Of a stretch of 64,000 nucleotides of DNA, positions 1 to 9,743 are shown piece by piece. Position 1 is the stretch's first letter. Every line of letters starts with the position of its first letter. This DNA is from Gordonia sediminis (GTDB taxonomy: Bacteria; Actinomycetota; Actinomycetes; Mycobacteriales; Mycobacteriaceae): positions 1-64,000 of the forward strand of contig RZUM01000010.1 in the NCBI GenBank assembly GCA_004193205.1. Direction: 5' to 3'. Made by a program: the position numbers and the translations under genes. The notes beneath the pieces were generated by a model, which was not told where the DNA came from, did not search any database, and was given only the letters and a program-made list of their open reading frames with translations.

Positions 1-1
1 G

Positions 2-1249
2 AACTGGTCACTGGCCGGGCTGCGCAAAGAGTGGAACGCCCGCAAAGACGAGGTCGCGCCGTGGTGGGCGGAGAACTCCAAGGAGGCCTACAACACTGGC
101 CTCGACGCGTTGGCGCGGGGTCTGCAGGCGTGGAACACGTCCCGCACCGGTGAGAGGGCGGGGAAGACCGTCGGGTTCCCTCGTTTCAAGACGGCGCGGG
201 CACGCAGGTCGGTGCGGTTCACCACCGGAACCATCCGGGTCGAACCCGACCGGCATCACGTCACGTTGCCCAGGATCGGCCGGATCAAGACCCACGAGTC
301 CACCCGCAAGCTCGCCCGCCGCGTCGATGCGGGTACCGCCCGGATCTTGTCGGCCACCCTGTCCGAAGACTCCTCGCGACGGTGGCATGTGGCCTTCCAG
401 GTCCTCGTGCAGCGCGCGGTCGAACCGCCCGCGCACGTCGGGGTCGCAGCGCCGATCGTGGGTGTTGATGTCGGGGTGAAAGCCGACAGTCTGCTGGTTG
501 TCGCCACCCCCGAAGGACGCGAGATCGATCGGGTCCCGGCGCCGAAATCGTTGACCGCCGCCCACGCCCGCCTACGAGCCCTGCAACGCCGGGCCGCACG
601 GCAGGCCGGTCCGTACGACGCGGCCGCCCGGACTCGGCAGCAGCCGTCGAACCGGTGGCGCAGGACCCAGCAGCGGATCGGCCGCACACACGCGCATGCG
701 GCAGCTGTGCGCCGCGACGGCGTGCACAAGGCCACCACCACACTTGCCCAGCGACACCAGGTGATCGTCGTGGAAACGTTGAACGCGGCCGGGATGCGCT
801 CAGCCGGCGGTGCCTACAAGCGTGGCCTGAATCGGGCGCTCGCTGATGCTGCGCTGGCGGAGATCCGGCGGATGCTCGGCTACAAGACCCGTTGGTACGG
901 TTCAGTGCTCGTTGAGGCTGACCGTTGGTATCCGTCATCGAAAACATGCTCGGCCTGCCAGGCAGTGAAAACCAAACTGTCGCTGGCCGATCGGGTGTTC
1001 GCGTGTGACAACTGCGGCCTGCAGATCGATCGTGATCTCAATGCTGCGATCAACCTCGCCCGACTCGGCGAGACCCGTTCGGGTGAACAGAGTCCCACCG
1101 AGAGTGGCTCGGTGGCAGGACGTGGAGCCAACCAGGAGACCGACCCCGCGTCAGCGGGCGACGCAGGAGGCTATGAAACGTCAACCCCGCACAACACCGC
1201 TGGTGTTGGTCAGACGGGGACCGCCGTCTCGCAAGGGACGGCTGCCTGA
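2..1249 (+). CDS. tnpB: TnpB-type RNA-guided nuclease of an IS200/IS605-like element (5' end outside window)
   Basis: The reading frame is already open at base 2 (NWSLAGLRKEWN...), so the true start lies left of the window. The RuvC-like catalytic acidic residues are all present: Asp in VDVGVK (codon 467-469), Glu in VVETLN (773-775) and Asp in DRDLNAAINL (1034-1036). A four-Cys zinc finger (CSAC...CDNC) sits between the last two. The C-terminal tail (after about base 1070) is low-complexity and typical of these proteins, where the 3' end of the gene usually also encodes the guide (omega) RNA. No TnpA transposase is visible. The gene looks catalytically intact. Family knowledge: TnpB cleaves DNA next to a short target motif, guided by RNA from the element's right end. 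Confidence 0.9.
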   Translation, partial: NWSLAGLRKEWNARKDEVAPWWAENSKEAYNTGLDALARGLQAWNTSRTGERAGKTVGFPRFKTARARRSVRFTTGTIRVEPDRHHVTLPRIGRIKTHESTRKLARRVDAGTARILSATLSEDSSRRWHVAFQVLVQRAVEPPAHVGVAAPIVGVDVGVKADSLLVVATPEGREIDRVPAPKSLTAAHARLRALQRRAARQAGPYDAAARTRQQPSNRWRRTQQRIGRTHAHAAAVRRDGVHKATTTLAQRHQVIVVETLNAAGMRSAGGAYKRGLNRALADAALAEIRRMLGYKTRWYGSVLVEADRWYPSSKTCSACQAVKTKLSLADRVFACDNCGLQIDRDLNAAINLARLGETRSGEQSPTESGSVAGRGANQETDPASAGDAGGYETSTPHNTAGVGQTGTAVSQGTAA

Positions 1250-1281
1250 TGACAGAGCACACTCACGTTTGCTCACCAGAA

Positions 1282-1527
1282 GGCAACGGTGTGCGGGTCC
1301 TGAGTCCCCCCGTCGGTGGTGCGTTGACCGCGGTCGGCGGTCTGCTGGTCGTCAGTTTCCTCGCCGACGACGACGTCAAGATCCTCGGCGAAGTCTTCGA
1401 ACCGATATGGGATGAGCCCGACACGGGCATCGCGTTGGCGGTGGCGCTGCTGTTCGGGTTCTCCGGGAAGATGTTTTCGAGCATGGCCATCACCGCCAGC
1501 TCTCAAATCGCAGGCGCCAAGCAACCC
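1282..1527 (+). pseudogene. Fragment of a membrane-protein gene next to the TnpB element
   Basis: Just downstream of tnpB the plus strand encodes a protein-like stretch: a hydrophobic segment (GGALTAVGGLLVVSFLA), an acidic linker (ILGEVFEPIWDEPDTG) and a second hydrophobic segment (IALAVALLFGFSG). It has no credible start of its own, and its frame runs on without a stop into sequence antisense to coxG. The simplest reading is the C-terminal part of a membrane protein cut by insertion of the element and damaged at its 3' end. The family was not recognised. The rest of 1250-1638 shows no other supportable gene. Confidence 0.35.
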
Positions 1528-1638
1528 GACATCACCCCCAGACAGCCGAACCCGCGTTGGCGATCCCCCGCAGGTAACCGCGACCACACACGTGGTCAAC
1601 GCAGCAGGCGATGCAACGTCAACCCGGCACCAGATCGG

Positions 1639-2274
1639 TCAGCGACGCAGCCGGCGCACCAGCACGAACAGGATCGCGGCGATCACCACCGCACCGACGA
1701 TCGGCCCGACCCGCTTCAGCACCGAACCGCCGGCGTACTGCATCAGGTCGAGCGCCTCGGCCTCGGCGGGCTGTGCCACCGCGCCGCCCGCGGCGACCCC
1801 GCCTTCGGTAGCCGGCTGCGCTTCCGGCTCCGGCCCGGCGAGCTTGCTCGACAGGCACGACGCGAACTGCTCGATGATCTTGCCGCCCACGTCGGAGAGC
1901 ATGCCGCGGCCGAACTGCGCCGGTTTGCCGGTGATGGCCAGGTCGGTGACGACGGTGCCGGTGGTCTTGTCGCCCTCGTCCTTGAGCGTCATCGTGACGG
2001 TGGCCTTCGCCGTGCCCTGGCCCCGCGACTCCTTCGCATTGCCCTCGATCACGGCGCGGTGTGCACCCTCGTCCTTCTCGATGAACGCGCCGGTGCCCTT
2101 GTACACCAGGGCGACCGGGCCGATCTTGACCTTGATCTGTCCGGTGAAGGAGTCCCCGTCGACTCCGGTCAGGCTGGCGCCGGGCATACACCCCGCCACC
2201 CGCTCCGGTTCGATCAGCGCCGCCCACACATCCGCCAGGGGTGCGTCGACGGAGAACGTGTGTTCCAGTTGCAT
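1639..2274 (-). CDS. coxG: CoxG-like SRPBCC membrane-anchored accessory protein of the CO dehydrogenase-type cluster
   Basis: 211 aa from the ATG at 2274. The N-terminal 150 residues form an SRPBCC/CoxG domain (MQLEHTFSVDAPLADVWAAL..., GCMPGASL, QIKVKIGPV). An Ala/Glu/Pro-rich linker follows, then a C-terminal membrane helix (about residues 189-205) ending in a basic tail (VRRLRR). Family knowledge: CoxG proteins bind a hydrophobic ligand and link CODH-type hydroxylases to the membrane respiratory chain. It is the last gene of the minus-strand cluster; its ATG lies 2 bp past the coxM stop, so co-translation with coxM is likely. Confidence 0.85.
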   Translation of the reverse strand: MQLEHTFSVDAPLADVWAALIEPERVAGCMPGASLTGVDGDSFTGQIKVKIGPVALVYKGTGAFIEKDEGAHRAVIEGNAKESRGQGTAKATVTMTLKDEGDKTTGTVVTDLAITGKPAQFGRGMLSDVGGKIIEQFASCLSSKLAGPEPEAQPATEGGVAAGGAVAQPAEAEALDLMQYAGGSVLKRVGPIVGAVVIAAILFVLVRRLRR

Positions 2275-2276
2275 GG

Positions 2277-3131
2277 TCAGACCCCCGCCGCCGTGACGAC
2301 GGCGCGCCGGGTGAGCACCTTCGCCAGATGAGTGCGGTACTCGGCGTCGGCGTTGGGGTCGGTCAACGGATCGGTGCCCTCGGCGGCGTGTTCGGCGGCT
2401 GCGCGGATCACGTCGGTGTCCGCGGACTGCCCGACCAGGGCCTGCTCCACCGCGCGCGCCCGCACCGGCACCGCGCCCATGTTGGTCAGTGCCACGGCGG
2501 CGTTGCGGATCACTCCGCCGTCGACGTCGAGGGTCGCGGCGACGGCGATCATCGACCAGCTCTGTGCCACCCGATGGAACTTCTCGTAGTGCGCCGTCCA
2601 CCCGGTGTGCTTGGGGATACGCACATGGACCAGGATCTCGTCGGGTTCGAGCGCGGTGGTGAAGAAGTCGGTGAAGAACTCCTCCGCGCCGATGGTGCGC
2701 TGCCCGTTGGGCCCCGCGATGGTGAGCTTCGCGTCGAGCGCAAGTGCTGCCGCGCCCAGATCGCCGGCCGGGTCGGCATGGGCGAGTGAACCACCGAATG
2801 TGCCGCGGTGACGGATCTGCGGGTCCGCCACAGTCTGCGTGGCCGCGGCGAGCAACGCCGCATGTTCGACGACGAGTGCGTCGTTCATGACGTTGTGATG
2901 CGTGGTCATCGCTCCTACGACGATCGACTCGCCGTCGTCGCGCACCCCGCGCAACTCCTCGATCCGCCCGAGGTCGACGAGACTGCTCGGCGAGTTCAGC
3001 CGCAGGCGCAGCACCGGCATCAGGCTCTGTCCGCCGGCGATGATCTTGGCGTCCTCGCCGGCGTCGGCGAGCGCCGAGATCGCGTCGGCCAGGCTGGTCG
3101 GGGCGACGTAGTCGAAGCTGGCCGGAATCAC
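2277..3131 (-). CDS. coxM: CoxM-like FAD-binding medium subunit of a molybdenum hydroxylase
   Basis: 284 aa from GTG 3131 (VIPASFDYVAPTS). This start gives a GTGA overlap with the coxL stop and is preferred over the longer upstream frame. The FAD-binding signatures of the CO dehydrogenase/xanthine dehydrogenase medium subunit are present: AGGQSLMP at residues 32-39, TTHHNV at about 76-81, and TFGGS at 111-115. The subunit carries electrons from the iron-sulfur subunit (CoxS) to the acceptor. Length is normal for the family (about 290 aa). Confidence 0.9.
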   Translation of the reverse strand: MIPASFDYVAPTSLADAISALADAGEDAKIIAGGQSLMPVLRLRLNSPSSLVDLGRIEELRGVRDDGESIVVGAMTTHHNVMNDALVVEHAALLAAATQTVADPQIRHRGTFGGSLAHADPAGDLGAAALALDAKLTIAGPNGQRTIGAEEFFTDFFTTALEPDEILVHVRIPKHTGWTAHYEKFHRVAQSWSMIAVAATLDVDGGVIRNAAVALTNMGAVPVRARAVEQALVGQSADTDVIRAAAEHAAEGTDPLTDPNADAEYRTHLAKVLTRRAVVTAAGV

Positions 3132-5521
3132 TGGGCACCTCCCTGGGCAGATTGGATTGCTTTCCAGACACGCATCGGACTGCATGGCATCTCGACGTCC
3201 CGCACGCCGAGGGGGCGCAGGGCGTCGAGCACCGAGTTGACCACCGCCGGGGTGGATGCGATCGTCCCCGCCTCGCCGACACCCTTGGCGCCCAGCGGAT
3301 TGCTGAGCGCAGGGGTTTCAGTGCGGTCGGTGTCGAAGTGCGGCAGATCCGGCGCGGCCGGTACCAGGTACTCGGCCAGCGAACCGGACAGCAACGTGCC
3401 GGACTCGTCGTAGACGGCATCCTCGTAGAGCGCCTGGGCGATGCCCTGCGCGAGTCCGCCGTGCACCTGACCCTCCACGATCAGCGGGTTCACCACATGA
3501 CCGACGTCGTCGACGCACACGTACTTGCGGATCTTCACGAACCCGGTCTCGGTGTCCACCTCGACCGCGCACAGATGCGTGCCGTGCGGGAACGAGAAGC
3601 TCTCCGGGTCGAAGGTCGCCTCCGAATCGAGGTTCGGCTCGACCCCTTCGGGCATGTCGTGCGCGGCGAACACCGCCAGTGCCACGTCGGTGAGGCCGAT
3701 CGCCTTCTCGGTGCCCTTCACCGTGAACTTGCCCTCGCTGAACTCCAGGTCGTCCTCGGCCGCTTCCATCAGATGCGCGGCGATCGGGCGGGCCTTGTCG
3801 ATGACCTTGTCGGCCGCTTGCACGATTGCCACGCCGCCGACCACAAGGGACCGCGAACCGTAGGTGTCGAGGCCGCGCGGCGACGACAGAGTGTCACCGT
3901 GCAGCACCTCGACATCCTCGAACGGCACACCAAGTCGGTCGGCGACGACCTGACTGAAGGCCGTCTCGTGACCTTGGCCGTGCGCCGAACTTCCCGTGAC
4001 CACCTCGACCTTGCCGGTGGGCAGCATCCGGATCGCGGCGTGTTCCCAGCCACCGGCACCGTAGGACAGCGCGCCGAGCATCCGTGACGGCGCGATCCCG
4101 CACATCTCTGTGAACGTCGACACCCCGATCCCGAGTTGCACGGTGTCGCCACGCTCGCGCCGCTGCGCCTGCTCGCGACGCAGCCCGTCGTAGTCGAAAA
4201 GCTCCTTCGCCTTCGCGGTCGCGGCCTCGTAGTTGCCCGAGTCGTAGGTCAGCCCGCAGACCGTATCGAACGGGAACTCCTCATGTTTGATCCAGTTCTT
4301 CTCTCGCAGCTCGAGCGGGTCCATGGACAGCTCGGTGGCGAGTTCGTCCATCATCCGCTCGATGGCGAAGGTGGCCTCGGGACGCCCGGCGCCGCGGTAG
4401 GCGTCGGTGGGCACCTTGTTGGTGAACACGTTGGTGCAGGCGAAGTGATAGGCCGGGAACTTGTAGATGCCGTTGTACATGAACGCACCCAGGATCGGCA
4501 CCCCGGACGTGACGAGGCGTAGGTAGGCGCCCATGTCGGCCAGCAACTCGGCCTTCATGGCGGTGACCGTGCCGTCACGCCGTGCCGCGAGCGTCAGCTT
4601 CTGGATCTGGTCGCGGCCGTGGTGGGCCGCCTGCATCGACTCGCTGCGAGACTCGGTGTACTTCACCGGCTTTCCGAGCCGTCGCGCCGCGAGCAGGGTG
4701 AGCACCTCTTCCGGGGTCACCTGGAGTTTGCCGCCGAACCCGCCGCCGACATCGGGTGCCACGACCCGGAGTTTGTGCTCGGGGATGCCGAGGGTCATGG
4801 CAAGCATGAGCCGCACGATGTGCGGGACCTGGGTGGCCGACCACATGGTGATCTGGGCTCCGGTGGGGTCGACGACGACCGAGCGCGGCTCCATGAACGC
4901 CGGGATGAGGCGTTGCTGGCGAAGGGTGCGCTCGACGACCACCTCGGCGTTGCGGATCTCGTCCTCCACGTTCGTGCCGGTGCCCGCCTCCGCGGAGTCG
5001 AACACCCACACCGCGCTGACGTTGGTGCCCAGGTCGGGGTGCACCAGGTCGGCACCGTCCTGGGCGGCGGCGGCCAGGTCGAGCACGACGGGCAGGTCGT
5101 CGTAGTCGACGTCGATGGCCTCGCTCGCGTCGCGAGCCTCGGCGGCGGACCGGGCGATGACCATCGCGACCGCCTCACCCGAGAACTGGACAGTGTCGAC
5201 CGCGAGCGACGGTGCCGCCGGCGCCTTCATATCGGGCGTGATCTGCCACGCGTTCGGGAGGCTGCCCTGTTCCTCGGCAAGGTCGGCGCCCGTGTAGACG
5301 GCGATGACGCCGGGCATGGACCGGGCGGCCTCGGTATCGATGTTCGCGATCCGGGCGTGCGCGATCGGGCTGCGCAGCAGCGCGGCGTGCAGCATGCCCG
5401 GCAGCACCAGGTTGTCGGTCCACTTGGTGCGCCCGGTGATGAGGTGCTCGTCCTCCTTGCGGACGCGGGCCTTGCCGATCTCGTGTTCGGCGGCGGCGCT
5501 CGGTTCGACGGTTGCGGTCAC
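3128..5521 (-). CDS. coxL: Molybdopterin-binding large subunit of a form II CO dehydrogenase-like hydroxylase
   Basis: 797 aa, normal for CoxL. The start is GTG 5521 ([16 protein letters not shown]), overlapping the coxS stop by 4 bp (GTGA). The loop at residues 374-380 reads AYRGAGR. This is the form II signature; genuine (form I) CO dehydrogenases carry AYXCSFR, with the Cys that binds copper. Other family motifs include GGGFGGK, GSSAHGQGHET and the C-terminal GAKGVGEAGT. The protein is therefore a molybdenum-copper-less hydroxylase whose substrate (CO at low efficiency, an aldehyde, or another small molecule) cannot be told from sequence. It forms the L subunit of an (LMS)2 complex with the two adjacent genes. 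Confidence 0.9.
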   Translation of the reverse strand: MTATVEPSAAAEHEIGKARVRKEDEHLITGRTKWTDNLVLPGMLHAALLRSPIAHARIANIDTEAARSMPGVIAVYTGADLAEEQGSLPNAWQITPDMKAPAAPSLAVDTVQFSGEAVAMVIARSAAEARDASEAIDVDYDDLPVVLDLAAAAQDGADLVHPDLGTNVSAVWVFDSAEAGTGTNVEDEIRNAEVVVERTLRQQRLIPAFMEPRSVVVDPTGAQITMWSATQVPHIVRLMLAMTLGIPEHKLRVVAPDVGGGFGGKLQVTPEEVLTLLAARRLGKPVKYTESRSESMQAAHHGRDQIQKLTLAARRDGTVTAMKAELLADMGAYLRLVTSGVPILGAFMYNGIYKFPAYHFACTNVFTNKVPTDAYRGAGRPEATFAIERMMDELATELSMDPLELREKNWIKHEEFPFDTVCGLTYDSGNYEAATAKAKELFDYDGLRREQAQRRERGDTVQLGIGVSTFTEMCGIAPSRMLGALSYGAGGWEHAAIRMLPTGKVEVVTGSSAHGQGHETAFSQVVADRLGVPFEDVEVLHGDTLSSPRGLDTYGSRSLVVGGVAIVQAADKVIDKARPIAAHLMEAAEDDLEFSEGKFTVKGTEKAIGLTDVALAVFAAHDMPEGVEPNLDSEATFDPESFSFPHGTHLCAVEVDTETGFVKIRKYVCVDDVGHVVNPLIVEGQVHGGLAQGIAQALYEDAVYDESGTLLSGSLAEYLVPAAPDLPHFDTDRTETPALSNPLGAKGVGEAGTIASTPAVVNSVLDALRPLGVRDVEMPCSPMRVWKAIQSAQGGAQ

Positions 5522-5997
5522 TGGGCACCTCCTGCACCCTGCATCCGGCCGGCTGCGTCGAGCGCGGCCCGGACGATGTTTTGGTAGCCGGTGCACCGGC
5601 ACAGGTTGCCCTCGAGGCCCTCGCGCACCGCGTCTTCGTCGGGATTCGGATTGTCACCGAGTAGGTCGATGGTGGACATGATCATGCCGGGAGTGCAGTA
5701 ACCGCACTGCAGGGCGTGATTGTCGCGGAACGCCTCCTGGACCGGATGCAACGTGCCGTCTCGGGCCAGGCCCTCGACGGTGGTGATGTCGGCCCCGTCG
5801 GCCTGCACGGCGAGCACCGAGCACGACTTGACGGTGTGTCCGTTCATCAGCACCGTGCACGCGCCGCAGTTGCTGGTATCGCATCCGATCACGGTGCCGA
5901 CCTTGCCCAGCTGATTCCGGAGGTGCTGGACGAGCAGCGTGCGTGGCTCCACCTCGTCGGTATAGGTCGTGCCGTCGACCGTGACTGTTATACGCAT
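5518..5997 (-). CDS. coxS: CoxS-like small subunit with two [2Fe-2S] clusters
   Basis: 159 aa from ATG 5997 (MRITVTVDG). A clear GGAGG ribosome-binding site lies just upstream, so the longer frame (to 6051) is rejected. The plant-type ferredoxin cluster ligands are Cys39, Cys44, Cys47 and Cys59; the second, four-helix cluster uses Cys98, Cys101, Cys133 and Cys135 ([14 protein letters not shown]). All eight ligands are present, so the protein should be functional. It transfers electrons from the molybdenum cofactor in CoxL to the FAD in CoxM. It heads the S-L-M-G part of the cluster, 141 bp after the coxE stop, leaving room for an internal promoter. Confidence 0.92.
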   Translation of the reverse strand: MRITVTVDGTTYTDEVEPRTLLVQHLRNQLGKVGTVIGCDTSNCGACTVLMNGHTVKSCSVLAVQADGADITTVEGLARDGTLHPVQEAFRDNHALQCGYCTPGMIMSTIDLLGDNPNPDEDAVREGLEGNLCRCTGYQNIVRAALDAAGRMQGAGGAQ

Positions 5998-6138
5998 AGG
6001 GCCTCCAATGCTTGCCGCCAATCGTGGGTTGGTGCTAGGCGAAACACTCACGGATCACTTTGCGCCGCCCGTTCGTGTCAGATACCCGGAATCGTGGAAT
6101 CCATAGTCAAGACGGGGGATTCGCTGGTGATCGGAGAC

Positions 6139-7229
6139 TCAGGCGTCCCGGACCGCCTCGATCAGTTCCTGCAGCGTGGCCAGCGAATGCCCGGCCAGCA
6201 GACGGTCGATGTAGGGCAGCGCCGCGACGATCCCGCCCTGCACGGGCTCGTAACCTGCCGCACCCGCGTGCGGGTTGACCCACAATACGGCCCGGGCGAG
6301 CCGGTGCAGCTGTGCCATCTGCTGTGCCAGCAGCGTCGGATCGCCCCGCTCCCAGCCGTCGGAGAAGATCACCACCACCGCGCCGCGGGCCAGTCCGCGC
6401 CGGCCCCAGCGGTCCAGAAACGCCTGCAGCGTCTCGCCGAGCCGGGTGCCGCCGGCCCAGTCCGGCACCGCGCGGCCGGCCGCCGCGAGCGCCAATTCGG
6501 GATCGCGGGCGCGCAATGCGCGGGACAGCCGGGTCAGCCTGGTGCCGAGCGAGAACACCTCGGTGCCGGCCGGATTGGCCCGGGTCACCACGTGTGCGAA
6601 GCGCAGCAGCGCGTCCGCGTACGGACTCATCGAACCGGAGACGTCGATCAGCAGCACCACCCGTCGCGGCCGGGTCGCGGGGCGATGCCGGCTCGGGCGT
6701 ACCGGTTCGCCGCCGGCGGCGAGCATCTCGCGCACGGTGCGGCGCGGGTCCACGGCCCCACGCCGGGCCGGGGCGCGGCGCAGGGCGGCGCGGCGTGGTG
6801 GTTCCGGTTTCAGCGTCGCGACGAGCTCGGCCAGATGAGCGCGCTCGGCCGCGGACAGTGTCGCGATGTCGCGGTGCCGCAGCACCTCGGTGTCGTCGGC
6901 GGCCACTGCGAGGTGTGACCCCGATTCGGTGGTGGTGCCTTCCCCGGACGTGCGCAACGCCGCCATCCGGCTCTGCTTAGGTTGCGTGGGGCGTCGGACC
7001 GGCCGTGGCATCCGGTCACCGAACCAGGCGTCGAATGCCAGGTCGAAGCGTGGATGATCGTCCGGATCACGGCACAGGGTCGCCCGACCCGCCCAGTACA
7101 CCTGCTCGGCGTCGGCAAGGTCGATCTGGCGTAACGCCCGGACGAAGGCCTCCACGGAGTCGGTCGCCACCGGCAGGCCCGCGTTGGTCAGGCTCCGGGC
7201 GAATCCCGCGATGCCGACCAGCTCGCCGC

Positions 7230-7233
<4 letters not shown>
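6139..7233 (-). CDS. coxE: CoxE-like von Willebrand factor A domain protein
   Basis: 364 aa. The C-terminal half is a VWA domain with the metal-ion-dependent adhesion motif DVSGS at residues 197-201 (LLIDVSGSMSPYAD), followed by GGTRLGETL and FSDGWERGD. The N-terminal half is Arg-rich and of the CoxE type. The start overlaps the coxD stop by 4 bp (ATGA). Family knowledge: MoxR ATPase/VWA pairs act as maturation machines; CoxD and CoxE help build the active-site metal cluster in form I CODH. Their presence here suggests the form II enzyme also needs late maturation. Confidence 0.88.
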
Positions 7234-8159
<926 letters not shown>

Positions 8160-8241
8160 GTCGCGAGCCTATGCCCTCATGTGGCCCGACAGGTCGGGAC
8201 CGCGCACATCGGCAGGCGTTGTGCGCGATCCCGATGCTCTG

Positions 8242-8517
8242 CTACCCGGTGTTCCGGTAGTTGCCCTTGCGGTCGTAGAGGTCGACCCAGAGGTTTCCGT
8301 CGATGTCCTTGTACCAGCACTCGTAGCCGGTGACGTAGCGGATGCCCGTGGAGTTGTAGCCGTAGTCGACGACCCAACTTCCACCGGCGCCGCGGCATTC
8401 GCTTTGCAGGTTGCTGATCGGCAGTGCGTCTGCGGTGCCTGCCGACAGGCCTATGAATCCGGTCGCCATGATGGTCGCCGTCAGTGCGGCAATAGTGGTC
8501 GCTCGTGTGTGCTTCAT
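8242..8517 (-). CDS. Small secreted protein, unknown function
   Basis: 91 aa from ATG 8517 (MKHTRATTIAAL), chosen because AGGAG lies at the right distance upstream. Residues 1 to about 30 are a Sec signal peptide with an Ala-rich core and an AxA-type cleavage region (GTADA-LP). The mature part is about 60 residues, rich in Tyr, Trp and Gly, with two Cys (SECRGAGGS and GYECWYKD) that may form one disulfide. It resembles small secreted hypothetical proteins of Gordonia and mycobacteria. No family is recognised. Confidence 0.7.
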   Translation of the reverse strand: MKHTRATTIAALTATIMATGFIGLSAGTADALPISNLQSECRGAGGSWVVDYGYNSTGIRYVTGYECWYKDIDGNLWVDLYDRKGNYRNTG

Positions 8518-8566
8518 GTCATTTCTCCTGTGGTTGCGCCGAGGGTGATTCATCGCCGAATCCCGT

Positions 8567-9733
8567 TCAGGCGGCCGGTATTTGGTCGATGTCGAGGAGC
8601 AGGTCGAGTTCCGGCCGCATGGCCTGGCTCAGTGCTCGGAGGTGCCCACGTACTTCGTCGAGATCCCAGGCGTAGCTCGCGATGCGCTCGGTGACGTCGA
8701 ACAGCGGCGTCGAGAGTCGATCGCGGGTGCGTTCGTAGTCCATGAGGGCATCGCGCCGGGCACGTCGGCCGCGTGGTTCTTGGAGAACCGCCTGGGCGAG
8801 CAGTTCCGCGTCACGCAACGCGTCGGTGATGCCGTGCGCGGTGATGGGGTCCTTGAGATAGGCGGCGTCGCCCACCAGCGCCCAGCCGGGGCCCGTCGAG
8901 GCGCGGATCCAGCCCGGCCGGCCGGGGTCGGCTCGGAGCGTGCCGACCGGGGGCGTGGCACCGATCGTGCGCGCCAGGTTCGGGTCTGCCTCTGCGAGCA
9001 GCCAACGGAAGGTGGCGTCGAGGCTCGTGCGCCGCTCCCCGGCGAACCGGGTGCTTGCGGTACCCGCCCATACACACGCCAGCCCGTCGCCGGTGGGGAT
9101 CACGCCGCCGGCGAATCCCGGCCGGTATGCCCAGTGGTAGCGATCCCGCGGGAGCCCGGGAAAGTAGCCGTAGACCACCGCACCGGACTCGACTCCCCGG
9201 CGCCGGATCGCGGCGTCCACGGCCTGCGCGATCGTCGAGTTCCGGCCGTCGGCGCCGATGACCAGTGGCGCCGTGGCACGGAAGCCGATGTCGGTCCCGC
9301 GCTCGATTCCCTCGACCCCGTAGACCCTGCCGCCGTCGGTCAGCACACGCAGGACGCGGGCCGGCGTGCGTACCTCGGCACCCGCGGCGCGGGCCGCCTC
9401 GAGGAGCAGAGGGTCCAGGACGGTCCGGCGCGGCGCGCGGAGTGCGGAGATCCCACCGCCGGCGCGGATGTCAACCGTCTCGGTCTCGTCGCCATAGGCG
9501 AACTCGGTCGAGCGGATGGCCGGGGTGCCGGCGGCGACGACGTCGTCGAGCAGCCCCCAGCGGTGCAGCTGTAGCACGCCGCCACGCATGAGCGCATGCG
9601 TGGACAGGGTGTCGGTGCCTGGGCGGGACGCGTCGACGACGAGCACGCGCATGCCGCCGCGGGCGAGCAGCATCGCGGTCGCCGCGCCTGCACACCGGCC
9701 GCCGACGACGATTGCGTCGTAATGGTGGTTCAT
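8567..9733 (-). CDS. FAD-dependent oxidoreductase of the geranylgeranyl-reductase/halogenase-like type
   Basis: 388 aa from ATG 9733 (MNHHYDAIVVGGRCAG), preceded by AAGGAA; an alternative ATG at 9754 overlaps the previous gene. The N-terminus has the Rossmann FAD motif (IVVGGRCAGAATAMLLA), and GWALVGDAAYLKDPITAHG is the second FAD-binding (GD) motif of the PHBH-like flavoprotein class. Last gene of an apparent operon with the OsmC and monooxygenase genes (10 bp from the latter's stop). The substrate cannot be read from sequence. Confidence 0.82.
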   Translation of the reverse strand: MNHHYDAIVVGGRCAGAATAMLLARGGMRVLVVDASRPGTDTLSTHALMRGGVLQLHRWGLLDDVVAAGTPAIRSTEFAYGDETETVDIRAGGGISALRAPRRTVLDPLLLEAARAAGAEVRTPARVLRVLTDGGRVYGVEGIERGTDIGFRATAPLVIGADGRNSTIAQAVDAAIRRRGVESGAVVYGYFPGLPRDRYHWAYRPGFAGGVIPTGDGLACVWAGTASTRFAGERRTSLDATFRWLLAEADPNLARTIGATPPVGTLRADPGRPGWIRASTGPGWALVGDAAYLKDPITAHGITDALRDAELLAQAVLQEPRGRRARRDALMDYERTRDRLSTPLFDVTERIASYAWDLDEVRGHLRALSQAMRPELDLLLDIDQIPAA

Positions 9734-9743
9734 CGGAAATTCC

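Noticed and set aside
2-1249. Cas12 or CRISPR effector
   Set aside because: Length and architecture fit TnpB; no CRISPR array nearby.
1249-2331. 360-aa ORF starting at the tnpB stop
   Set aside because: Only the first 90 codons look protein-like; the remainder is antisense to coxG.
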